64,000 nucleotides of DNA from Globodera rostochiensis (lineage: Eukaryota; Nematoda; Chromadorea; Rhabditida; Heteroderidae), in assembly GCA_018350325.1 (NCBI GenBank), contig JAEVLN010000002.1, forward strand, positions 1,618,162 through 1,682,161, written 5' to 3'. How positions within the stretch are numbered: position 1 is the first letter of the stretch; the number at the start of each line of letters is the position of its first letter. Under the pieces are notes generated by a model. That model saw only the letters and a list, made by a program, of their open reading frames with translations. It was not told where the DNA came from and did not search any database. Position numbers and translations under genes: made by a program. Positions 23,190 to 33,951 of this stretch are shown here, piece by piece.

Positions 23190-23398
23190 CCATTCGGCAT
23201 GCAATTGACAAAAACGGAAACTTCAAGGAATTGCCAGCTCCAAATTTGATCGAGGCACTATTCCACCTCAATGCCTTTGAGATTCGAGCCATGCGGGTGC
23301 CAAGTCTACAATTGTTTGACGAGCGACGTTACCGTTTCCTTTATAATGTGGGGTTTCAACGTGGAGTCCCCGTCCATAAAAACCTCATGACGAAATCC
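23190..23398 (+). CDS. 69-codon internal exon, unknown protein
   Basis: This is the largest clean exon candidate outside the repeats. It follows attggttcag, a good acceptor, and ends before gtcaat, a weaker donor. In-frame codons include HAIDKNGNFKELPAPNLIEA, then FHLNAFEIRAMRVPSLQLFD and RYRFLYNVGFQRGVPVHKNL. The codons keep a purine-any-pyrimidine pattern throughout, and GC is about twice that of the flanks. The product looks like a soluble globular or helical-repeat protein, but no family is recognised. An ATG-started frame exists (23231-23467), but most of its last third is AT-rich intron. Confidence 0.6.
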
Positions 23399-23445
23399 GT
23401 CAATTTTAATTTTTTAAATGATTTTAGAATATTTGAAATTTGCAT

Positions 23446-23538
23446 TTATTTTATCACATTTTTATAATTATGGTATAAAAGTGCATTTGCCAGGTTGGCG
23501 GTGTCTAAGTCAACAGAGATTACTTCATCGTAGCGTTT
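23446..23538 (-). CDS. C-terminal exon, inverted paralogue of 19809-19892
   Basis: On the - strand, 30 codons end at TAA: KRYDEVISVDLDTANLANAL and then LYHNYKNVIK. It shares VDLD, NLAN and the closing lysine-rich end with the + strand copy at 19.8 kb. It lies only about 50 bp from the large exon on the opposite strand, so the two islands belong to different transcripts or to a rearranged locus. Homology with the other copy covers 23400-23521. Confidence 0.42.
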   Translation of the reverse strand, partial: KRYDEVISVDLDTANLANALLYHNYKNVIK

Positions 23539-23964
23539 TCATTGTGCATTTTACCAAACAAATAAGTTTTTTTAATTGGCACATGAAGTTTCATCTGTTT
23601 AAAAATATTTTTTATTCATTTTCCATGTTATTTCAAAATATTCGTTATAAAATCAAGTGAAATATTTTTGTTTTTTATTTTAATTTAGTTTGTAATTTTA
23701 ATGTAGAAATGTTATACATTTAAATATTATATAAAATTACGATTAAAAAAAAAGCTCAGTTATTAAATAAGAAACGCCATGGCAGACGACAGGAAGAAAT
23801 CAGTTTAGGAGAAAAACGTTAAATTAATTTATTTAATGATTTATCGTTAAATATTATTCTTTAATCGAGTTAGCAACCATCTAAAAACATTGGGTTAATT
23901 AAATTTACGTACAGTTACAAATAACAAATTTTTTGCGTAAAAAGTTAACATTATTAATATTTAA

Positions 23965-24093
23965 AACAATATAGTCCTCAGCCCGTATGGTGCGGTCTGT
24001 TTTGGGATGGATTGCAGGAAGGCACTCGGCCGCGTAACTCTCACAAAAGACGGATATACAGCAAATATTCACAATAATTTGCATAGAAATTAA
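23965..24093 (+). CDS. Exon-like island, strand uncertain
   Basis: This is a 42-codon + frame: NIVLSPYGAVCFGMDCRKAL and then GRVTLTKDGYTANIHNN, ending TAA. The - strand is open as well (an ATG frame at 23905-24123 with ESYAAECLPAIHPKTDRT). The + reading is preferred because of its codon pattern and because the + strand is the A-rich one just here. Neither reading has a recognised family. Confidence 0.3.
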   Translation, partial: NNIVLSPYGAVCFGMDCRKALGRVTLTKDGYTANIHNNLHRN

Positions 24094-24123
24094 AGAATTG
24101 AGCGTTAATTTTAGTAAATACAT

Positions 24124-26348
24124 TTAATAATTTATTTAAACAGAAATTTTACCTAAAAATGCAAAGCAAATTGAATCGATTATTTTTCTTTGGATGGATA
24201 ACAAAACAAATTCTGGAAAGGAATTGCTGAATAAAAAAAATAAATGCAATAAATGCTTATAGAAAACTTTTGAGCACATATCAAATAAACTGAATGGATA
24301 TATGGTAGTTATTATGAATTAAATCTTAGATAATTTAAGACAATTAAATATCAGTTTAATGATAAATAAAATTATTGCAATTATCTTTTAATAAAATGAA
24401 TTTATAACATAATATTTTTAAATTTGTAAAAAATATAAATAAAAAAAATGTATTTAGTCAAAACTGAAATAATTAATAGCAATGCCAAGAAATAAAAATA
24501 ACAATAATTATAAATGATTAAATGGGAAATATAAATGTTAGACATAAATGTTAAAATATAATGTGTAACAAATAAATAGATTTAAAATTGTTGATAAAAC
24601 AAAATTGTATTAAAAATGAAATGGCATTGAAAAAACGCAAATAATATGGAAAATGGAAAGAAGGGTCAACGAGGCAAAGTAGACTAGATAGAATATAAAC
24701 AGGAAATGCTGCAAAATGAGTTGAAAAGTTGTTAAATTATTTAGATAATGCTAGTACATTTACAAACCATAAGAAAGAGAGTAGCCAAAACAATCCCCAA
24801 AAATATTTGTGAAAATTAATTAATGTTTATTACATAATACGATGCGGAAGGAAGACGAGCATAAATCAAACAAATCTTTCTCTAAAAAGCAATAAAAATA
24901 TTTAGTTAATTCTTTAATGCTAGAAATAAAAAATACCAAAAAAGATAAATTCAATTCATTTTAATTTAAATTATTCTTTAACCCGGGATATTTATAAAAA
25001 TTTTTAAATAATTTTTTGTAAACATTTAACGTATGACAATAAAAAATCAGATGTCTATTAAAGTTGTAATGTCTGTGACAAATTTGCATTTAAGCAACTT
25101 TTTTGCACAACTTTTGCAAACTAAATTAAGTGTTAAGAAATAATTTAGGCTAAATATGAATGCATAAAGTTAAACAAAATAAACAGTGACTGAATGTTTC
25201 TTCTCCATTTTCGAGAATTTGTGGATGCCAATTAAAAACTTTGTGATTTAATGTGTGAAATGGGATTTAAAAAACAGATGTATGAATTGATTTTTTTTTT
25301 AAATCATAATATTTTATGATTTTTTTAGTTTATATTTAATTATAATGTTATGTCTATGTTTCTGATTACTTATAATTTAGGTTCAATTCGAAAATTTAAA
25401 ATATTTTTATCCATTTAGAAGTTGTTCCTAAATTTTGTGTACGCCTTGTTTATTTTTTGTTTAGTTTATTTTTAAAAATTTGTTATAAGTTAGATTAAAT
25501 TCCATTTGAAATTTAACAGATGTCATTAAAAGAGAAGACTTTGAAATTATTGAAAAAAACGCTTTTTAAGTAACAAAAGCCGGATAAGGAAAATATTAGC
25601 ATAAAATATATCATCCTTACGTGGAGCAGCCACTACTAGTTTTTTTTTCAAATTTTTATTAAGCAATTTACAGAAAAACATTATTGAAACAAGGGTGATT
25701 TTTTGCAAATTGAAGTTTAGCAAGGTCTGATCCCTAAATATAACAAAGTAAATATTGTAAAACAATGTAAAATAAATGGCAAAGATTTAATGAACAACAA
25801 CTTAAAATAAAAAATCTCTATGCTATTTTATAAAATAAATATTTATCGTCACAAAATCAAAAAACACAAAACAGCGTTATAGCTAAAAACAGAATACTTT
25901 TAATTGAATATGAGCGATGAATTATTTATTATAAATATACTTTGTACAAAAGCGTTGTTAGTAAAAGGCCGCTATGTGGCTTGCCGCCAGATCGGGCACA
26001 GGCCTGTCAACTGTCGCACTGGAATCTCCATAAGTACAAGATGAAATCTGAAAGAAATGTATTACAATTTAATTCATACATACATGTTTAAAACTTGATT
26101 TATACACATAAATATAATTTAATTTAAAAAATGCTTTAATAAATAATTGATAATAATTTTTTATTCACCACATGCAGTAAAACAAAAAATGCGAAATGGA
26201 GAATAAATTTGAGGAAAAACAAACAAACAAAAATACTTCGTCATATTAAAGAGGCAAACTGTAGAATATAGGTTGGCATTAAAACTATTAAAGATCTAAA
26301 AACTTTTACAGTTTCTATCAATCAAAAGTGGTGGGTAAAAACAATTAC
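24124..26348. other. AT-rich stretch with one island
   Basis: The stretch is A-rich with a T-rich patch at 25270-25480. The island at 25970-26035 reads YVACRQIGHRPVNCRTGI on +, perhaps a short exon. A 72-codon - strand frame at 25547-25765 is AT-rich and unconvincing. Confidence 0.4.
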
Positions 26349-26582
26349 AAATTACATTATAATAAATGGAAAAATTAAACAATTTAAAGAGTAAAATCTT
26401 TTCATATAAAATCATAAAATTCAAAAAGTTTTGCTTGCTGTTTTATTCCAATGCGAATGACGTATTTAATAAAAGTTTCAACCATAATTTGAAAAATTGG
26501 GCTGAATTTATATATAATACAATAATTATTATGTTATAAAATCCGGTTCAGGACGTGCTAATACGCACGGGTCCAACGATAA
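26349..26582 (+). repeat. Segment homologous, inverted, to the end of the tandem-array unit
   Basis: Read on the opposite strand, 36484-36710 and its copies at 39243 and 42002 match this segment with scattered changes. The match covers an AT-rich flank and the start of the exon-like island at 26518. It is an older inverted duplication that predates the array. Confidence 0.85.
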
Positions 26583-26592
26583 TGAGTGGTGA
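26518..26592 (+). CDS. Exon-like island, paralogue of the array frame
   Basis: A 24-codon frame reads YYVIKSGSGRANTHGSND and then NEW, followed by TGA. The paralogous - strand frame in the 2759-bp array reads YYVIESGLGRANAHGANG and continues further. Of the changes inside the shared part, two are synonymous (Arg and Gly codons), and Thr/Ala and Ser/Ala are conservative. This supports the frame. No family is recognised. Another + frame (QDVLIRTGPTIMSGENERRG) is also open but is stopped in the paralogue. Confidence 0.4.
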   Translation, partial: YNNYYVIKSGSGRANTHGSNDNEW

Positions 26593-26924
26593 GAACGAGC
26601 GCAGAGGGAGAAATTGACAAGATAAAAGTTTTAAATAATTAAAAAACTGAAAACAAAATAGTTGCTTAATTTAATATATTTAAGTTAAAGTGGAATAGCA
26701 CTAAGGTTTTAAAACAAAGATATTGTTAACACAAGATTAAGCGATGATTGACTTATGAAAAACATTTTTGAATATTAAAATAATTGGCTAAGCTCTAACC
26801 AAAAATAACATTTAAACAAATAAAAAATATGCATAAAAAATAAAAATTATTGATAAATATAATATGGCAATAATACAAACCATAGGTTTTTTAATGTATT
26901 GGAATGTTTATCAAACGATCTGAA

Positions 26925-27045
26925 ATATTTTAAAAATAATCTAAAATTAATTAAATACAAAAATATTGCTTTAAATTGTTTCAAAATAAAATATAAAAAT
27001 TGTTAAAAGGAAAATTTTATTTTTTGAGAATCGATAGTAGTTAAA
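26925..27045 (+). repeat. Dispersed direct repeat, mate at 44441-44563
   Basis: The two segments share attaaatacaaaaatatt and caaaattgttaaaaggaaaa-like blocks, then tttttgagaatcga. They lie about 17.5 kb apart in the same orientation. Both are AT-rich, probably intron or spacer copies. Confidence 0.75.
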
Positions 27046-27359
27046 GCTTAAATTCACTTAACGGCGCGTACTTGGCATAAATTTCCTAAAAATTATAAAT
27101 TTAAATTTTTAAAATTTTGGAGCGTACAAAAAAAAATTCTTGATTGGTAAAATAAATGAAAGTTCTTATTTTAAAATAAATTAAAGCAGTGCAAAAATTA
27201 AAAATTCTACATTTTATAAAGTATTCGTTAAATTTTTTCTTCATTCCATTTTTAATTAATTGTTAAATGATAACAAAAAATTTTGCAATTGAGAATAATT
27301 AAACTCAAATCAAAATATTGGATTAAAACGATGGGCCGTTCTGAAATTACCTCGCTTAC

Positions 27360-27448
27360 AACGGAATAATCCGAACAACTTTTTAATGTGCGTCGTCGAT
27401 TTGGCTGTAGACGTTTTATCCTTTCGAGACGGATTTGTTGCAACGATT
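27360..27448 (-). CDS. Internal exon candidate with consensus splice sites
   Basis: On the - strand, 89 bp lie between atatgtacag and a consensus donor gtaagc. The frame reads SLQQIRLERIKRLQPNRRRT and then LKSCSDYSV. It is basic, with a Leu/Ile pattern suggesting a helix. It is contained in a 71-codon ATG frame (27252-27467). The + strand is also nearly open but has one TAA, which would need a non-standard code. The protein is not recognised. Confidence 0.42.
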
Positions 27449-27467
27449 CTGTACATATATGTCTCAC

Positions 27468-30400
27468 GCGTAAAAATGTGGCGGCTTATTGTTGATTTGT
27501 TAATAAATGAATTTCAAACAAATAAAAATAAAAGGCTAGCATACGATTAAAAAAGAATTATTAGCAAGGTGTAAGCGAATTTTAAAGGTTATTAATTAAT
27601 CAAATTCCAGACCGAACAAATAAGCAAACGGTCAAACCTTTGAACAAAATCATTTAATACAATTCCATTGGCAATTACTTAATCAGACTAAAAAAAGATT
27701 GAAAAATTTTTTGAATGTTGAGCGAGGCAGAACTAAAACTTGCATATATTATATTAATTTATTATTTGGTAACTGTTTGGAGTAAAAATACTATTTGATT
27801 GGAATAATTTTTTACGCATAAATATATAATAAAAATAGTATCGTAAAATTAAACAAAAATTGTCAATTCAAAATATCTTCAGAAGAAATAAGTAAAAAAT
27901 TAAAAATAAAATTACAATTAAAGCGATGAGACCAGTAAAAATTATGTTTACGAACTTGCGCTTGCATGTGTTGCATGAGCAAAGCATGACGAATTCTTTA
28001 TGATAAAAAAACGCAAAAAAAGAACACTTTAAATATTTTATTATTATTTTCAGTTAAATGAAAAACTTAAAAATATTTAGCTGTTATATAAATTAATAAA
28101 ATTTTTATAAAAAACTAAACACAAAAGTTTTATTTGAATCATATCTTAATGTATAACAAAATCATGGCTTCATATTATGTTATTATAAAATTTTTTGTTC
28201 AAGTGAGAAATAAAAATGTCATTAATAAAAATAACTTTATCTAAGACTTAATAAAGAAATAAAGATAAAATAACATAAATCATTAAATTTATAAAAACTA
28301 TACACTTTTCAAGCGCTAATGATGAAAAATTCTATGCAGTTAAAATCAATAACAATACAAGCCTTCGTCTTTTAACAACATGCTTTATAAATAAATTTTA
28401 AAGCAATATCACAAATTTGAATATATACACCATAAAATTGACTAATACTCGGCTTCGGCCTGTGCTTTGGTACACACGCCTCCAAATGTATTCGCGCTTG
28501 TGTGGCGTCATTGGTCAGATTTATCTGTATTAACTGTAATTAATGGTGCAAAGACGGCCAAGATTAATTAGGTATATAATAAAATTTATAACTAAAATAC
28601 ATAATTAAATTATTGAAAATGATTATTTTAAAAAAGTGCAGGCTCAGCTATTACAAACGTAAAACTTAAACTTAATAAATATTTTTGCGCCCCAACAACT
28701 CTGAGGTAAAAACTTTGAAAACAAAAAACTTGTTGAGGAAATCTTAAGAGTTAAAAATTAAAATATTGGAATAATATAAAACAACAGTGACATCGTCTAC
28801 ATTCAGGCGAAAAGTTTACGTGTGGCTGGCTATTAGCAGTTTTGATCATTAATTATGGTCAGCACTGAATGATCATCCCATACTTTGCCGTTATTCATTT
28901 TGTTATTTAAAAAATATTAATTTACAATTATTAAAACAAATATTACAATAAAAGTATAAATGAGGAAAATCAACTTAAAATTTATTCTCGGTTTATTTAA
29001 AAACTAATAAATCATATTGTCTAAAATTTTAATAAATGTGGTAAAAAAAGCAAGAAATTAAGTAGTAAAACACAACAAAAAAGCAAAGCATTCCAAAAAA
29101 GCTTTTAAGCCAAGTCAAGAGTATACTGCAATCTGTTGACATATTATTATATTTAGAGTTTAATGTTTAGCTTAAAAACATATGAATACTCGCTTGCACA
29201 TTTTGGTACAACAGAATTAGCTGAAATTGAGCGATTTGGGAACTCACAAAGTCATATGCAGATGCTAACAATATAATGTGAATTATTATTACACAGTGTA
29301 TGTTAGTGTTTACTAAAAGCTAACATTTTAGATTCAAACAAAACAAAATTAATATGGTACTAAATATATTATTTAAATTGCGTTTGATTGTCAGGATATT
29401 CAAATAAAAAGATTAATATTATTAAATATAAAAAATAAACTTAGATGTATGTTTAAAATAACAAAATGAAAAGGCAAATTTTTTTTTGCATTAAATAAAA
29501 AGATATAATTTATTTACAATTTTAAAAGCTTTAATTAAGTTTTTTGTTTTTACGGCAAGCATATAATCAAGCATTATTTTAAATTTAAAGTGTGTAAAAT
29601 TATTAATAATCACTAAACTGAAAAAAATAATAAATGTTTAATTAAATACTACTACTTTTACTGAGTAAAGCTAAATGAGCATAATTGAAATCAAAATTTA
29701 AAATTAAAATACATTTATAATGATCTAAAAAATAAAAATGATTAAAAAATTTTCCTGCAGTTTTTACCCGCGGCAACGTCAAAAAATGTTTAAATAAAAA
29801 AGTAATATTATTATTTTGAAAATTTTATTTCAAAAAAAAAGTAATTGAATTGATTCAAATACTAAATAAGTTATTGCAAAAATATTTAACCCACGACGAG
29901 AATGATAATATTTCAATAAATAAACTCACTTTTTTATTAATAGTCAAATCAAAATAGTATTTAAAATTAGCCAATGCTAGTTTGGACACGAAAAATTAAT
30001 ATGAAGTCAAAATTACTAATTTTGTTAATTAATAGTTGATTTATTTTTTAATTATTTGAAAAGAATTCATACAAAAATGACTATAAAATTGCTGATTTAA
30101 AAAAGTAAATTGAATCTTAAATTGGCAATTGAGTTACAGAAATTAATATTATAAATAAAAGATAAAAACAAAGTGCGCTTTCTAAAGCGTGAGATGCTTA
30201 CTGATCCAGAGGTGGTGAAACTTCTGTGCGTCCTATGATGTAATCGGAACCAATGACCCAACTAATTTAAACAATATTCCATAAATAAAAAAAAATAGAT
30301 TTGTAAAAACGCAAAAATTTAATAATAAACAAATAACTTATTTGATTATTAAAATATAAAAATATTAATATCTTATTTAAAACAAATGATTGTACATTAA

Positions 30401-32469
30401 AATTATGATAAATAATATTTGCTGAAAATATGGTTTAAGCCATTTTATAAAATGACAATATAATTCAAAATATTAGTAAAATTATTAAAAAAAATTCTTA
30501 AAAATAAATAATTCTTAAAAAAAATGAAATGATAATAAAATAATTATTTTTATTTTTAAAAAAAGTATTCATCATTAATACGAAATCTAGTTGGATTATG
30601 TTCAAAAAAATTGCTGAACTAAAAAATAGAATAATAAAAGACTTGCAAAGCAATCGGCATTAAAATTTATATAATATTATTAACTGTTGCATACATCTTT
30701 AAAAAAAGATCAACAATCTTGGTAATAAATTTTTTATTCAAAAGATAAAATGACACAATTATTGAGACAGACCATCGCGCTGATGCAAAGAATAAAATGT
30801 TATGATAAGTTGCAATATCTTAAACACATGCTTAATAATTATAAATCAAAAGGAAAATTAATTATATAAAATAGTTATATTAAAAATGATTTTGATTAGT
30901 TATTCCGTAAATTGAAAAAACGAACAGTGCCCATTTAATCATTTGTTACTAATTTTTACCGATCTGTCATCGAAACTGTTTTTAGCTAGAAGATGACGAT
31001 AAAAATAAATTTTTGCTTGAAAAATGTATTGAGGAAATAAAACCCCTTTAGTCACGTTCTAAAATACGTGCATATTAAAAAAATTTAATGCAAAAATATT
31101 ATAAATATGAGCTCAAAGTAATGTTAAAAAAATAAAAATCAAACAAAATATAAAAGGATAAATAATATAATAAATAAATTCCTTTATTATTGACCTTAAT
31201 TATTAGCGATGCATATAAAACAAATTTTTATATAGAAATATTATAAATAGAATCATTTAAAATTACAAACACTGCAATACAAAAAGAAAAATTGCAGTAG
31301 CATCTGCATTATTTCCGTTGTTGCTTTCGGTAAACGAATTAAATTGCTTATTTGGAAGTTTTAAGAAAAAAAATTGAAAAATAATTAAAAAATTTTTCAA
31401 ATTGTATTCGCCTGCTTTTATTTGACTCGAATACTCAATTTTAAAGGGCGTGAAAAGTAGCTAAGAAGCGCAACACGGCGTTTCATGAGGCAGGGCATGC
31501 GGTTTGCAATTAAAAATAATAATAAATCGTAATGTAAAATTATATAACTGTCTAAGTAAAAACAAATTTAAACTCTTCAAAACGATATAATATATAAAAT
31601 TAATTTGATATCAAACTGAAATTTGAAAGAAGCAAAAAAATTAATGGTAAAAAAGTTAAAAAAAGATAATAAATTATTATTACATATAATATGAGTGCAA
31701 CAAATTATTTGTATGTTAAATTTTACTAATGATGATCATTTCAACACAAGACAATGTAAAACATCCCTTCATTTGTTTTCTTCATTGACACTAAGTTTTC
31801 CAAGCTAGTTAAACAAAAAATATGTCTTACCATATTTAAATAATTAATTAATTTTAATAAAAAAAAGAGCAATCTTATGAATGAATAGTTATTTAAGACT
31901 GAAAAATAAAAATGATGATTATGTTGATTGGCCAATTAATAAATGAACAAATTTTAAAAAAAATTAGTTTATAAGGTATAAAAAAATAATTAATTATACA
32001 TTTTACCAATAGAAATAACAAAATTTTATCTACTAAAAACTAACTAACCTAAATCTTATAAATAATTAATTATTAGTGATTATCGAATTTTTGGAAGGGG
32101 TGTGGAGGGTGGAGGTCACACATATTTAGTCAATGGTCGTGCACTCAAACAAACATAAGTAATTTTGATTTTTTACGACTCTTGCATTTTAGTTCAGTAT
32201 ACTTTAGTTTATGCCCCAATCAAAGTTTGTGCGTCCAATAACAAATAAAGCATGGATTTCTCTTTAAATTCTTTTTAAAAAATATTAAAAAAAATCAAAG
32301 AAATTTAAACAAACAAAATAATGTTTGTTTAATTATATTTAAAATGATATCAATCGCGGTTATTACTTTAAACAATCATACACTGCGAGTAATTGAAAAT
32401 GATAAAAACGAAACAAAGTTAGCAAAAAAATATACGTGAATCAATGCCGAAATATACGATTTGTTTACT
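27468..32469. other. 5-kb AT-rich stretch with rare islands
   Basis: The main island is at 28448-28525. It is open in several frames on both strands (for example DATQARIHLEACVPKHRP on - and a Cys-rich reading on +), so no call is made. Smaller GC patches lie at 28785-28890, 30180-30255 and 31440-31500. The remainder is A-rich spacer. A 64-codon - strand frame at 31741-31935 is AT-rich and ignored. Confidence 0.4.
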
Positions 32470-32478
32470 GTAACTGTG

Positions 32479-32536
32479 CTCCCCTCCTCGTCCCTCCTCC
32501 TCGTCCCTACTCCCCCCCCCCCTCCTTCCTCCTCTC
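32479..32536 (+). repeat. Pyrimidine-rich tract with a 13-C run
   Basis: Nearly 60 bases are C and T apart from two G and one A, with a repeated cctcctcgtcc unit and an uninterrupted run of 13 C. Its purine complement could form triplex or other non-B DNA. It lies directly upstream of the tRNA-like module and is very unlike the surrounding DNA. Confidence 0.85.
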
Positions 32537-32580
32537 AAGAACGGCCTTAGAAATCATCGAGATCTATCTGAGCATCATCG

Positions 32581-32658
32581 GGCGGCAGCGTAGCTCAGTC
32601 GGGAGAGCACCCAACCGGACATTGGAAGACTCCGGATCGTTCCCGGGCGTTGTTTGCC
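32581..32658 (+). ncRNA. tRNA-like Pol III module (SINE head or tRNA pseudogene)
   Basis: tagctcagtcgg matches an A box, and ggatcgttccc about 40 bases later is a near match to a B box. A D-arm (gctc/gagc) and an anticodon-like arm (ccaa/ttgg with the loop ccggaca) can be drawn. The acceptor ends pair poorly and base 33 of the loop is C, not T, so a working tRNA is unlikely. It is followed by T5 and a GC-rich body to about 32745, which suggests a tRNA-derived SINE. No target duplication or A-tail was found. Confidence 0.5.
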
Positions 32659-32678
32659 TTTTTCCCCGGGGAAAAGGG
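32657..32678. repeat. Perfect 16-bp palindrome in a hairpin
   Basis: ttttccccggggaaaa at 32660-32675 is a perfect palindrome. It is flanked by cc and gg that extend the pairing after one mismatch. It directly follows the tRNA-like module, and its leading T run could also serve as a Pol III terminator. Confidence 0.8.
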
Positions 32679-32758
32679 TATAGCCAGAAGCGAGGAGAAA
32701 ATCGAGAGGATTTCTTGGTAACGGGCCCAACACGTTCACTTTACTTTTGAAATGCAAA

Positions 32759-33951
32759 CTTCAAATAATTTCAATTTTAATGAATACAAAAAATTATATT
32801 TGCGAATATCATTTAATAACATTAAAATATATATATAAATTATAAAATGTAAACCAAAAATTAAAAAACAAAATATTAATTAAAATCAGTTAAAGTAAGA
32901 TAAACGAAAATTATAATCTTATAAAAATAAAAATAACAAAATAATGAATTTTTGTAAACTAAAAAATTACTGATTTTCAAAAAATGTAAACAATTGTATG
33001 TAGTGTAAATTGCAATTTATTATTTGACTTATGAAATCATTCAACAAAAACTCAAAAAAAAAGAATAAAAATATTAAGATAAATCAACAGAAAATTTATT
33101 TTTTGATAGAAAAATATAATAAAAAGACTATAATAACTTGATCGCCGATCTGTAACATAAATTGCTCAAAATATGCTATTTCCGCATTAATTAAAAATTT
33201 ATATAATAAGCACGTCTCATAAATTTTATTTTTAATTTAACCATTATCTACCTTTATTTTTTTCCATCAGTTAGCGTGGACGATACGACTTATACTTTTT
33301 TCGAACTTTAAACATCATATGCTCTAACGCTAACCGCAGCGAGAATAGTTAAGATTTGAAAATAATAAATAAACAGCTAAAAACCCTAAATAAAAGAATG
33401 ATAAATAGAAAAAAAAATGGAGAGATAAATTGTAAATGCTTTTAAACTTTAAAGTTTAATACAACTATTAATCAGTAGTCAAAAACTCGCGATACGATTG
33501 TAATTCATCAACATTGATGAAAAATGTAAAAATAAACCATAAACAGCATGCCTTTATTTTTATCAACCAAAAATTTGAAGGATTTATGTGGTTCGTATGG
33601 TGAAGTTTATTTGTGTATGGATGGAGCAGTTATAATAAATTCTTATTTAGACAAATAGTAATAATAATATAATTTAATCATGCTATCATGATAATGATTA
33701 AACAAATATAACAATGACATTAAAGTGACAAACAAGTTAATGAATAAGTATTCTCATCGGGCTGTATTTTTAAAATACCCATTATCTAGTTTAAAATAAA
33801 AAATACTGACAATTTCAGATTGACGGCGACGGTGGAAAAGCTATAATAATTAAATAATATAAAGGACAATGTGAAAATTAGTAGATCCTTTAATTAGAGG
33901 TAATAATAAAAATTAAGATATTATTTAATGTAGAAAGGGAGAAAGTTTTTA
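32759..33951. other. AT-rich stretch, no gene seen
   Basis: Only weak islands (33270-33345, 33815-33840) are visible. No frame is convincing. Confidence 0.45.

Noticed and set aside
32436..32757. Overlapping 104- and 60-codon frames over the GC-rich insertion
   Set aside because: They read through the pyrimidine tract and the tRNA-like module and contain homopolymer artefacts (Pro and Arg runs).
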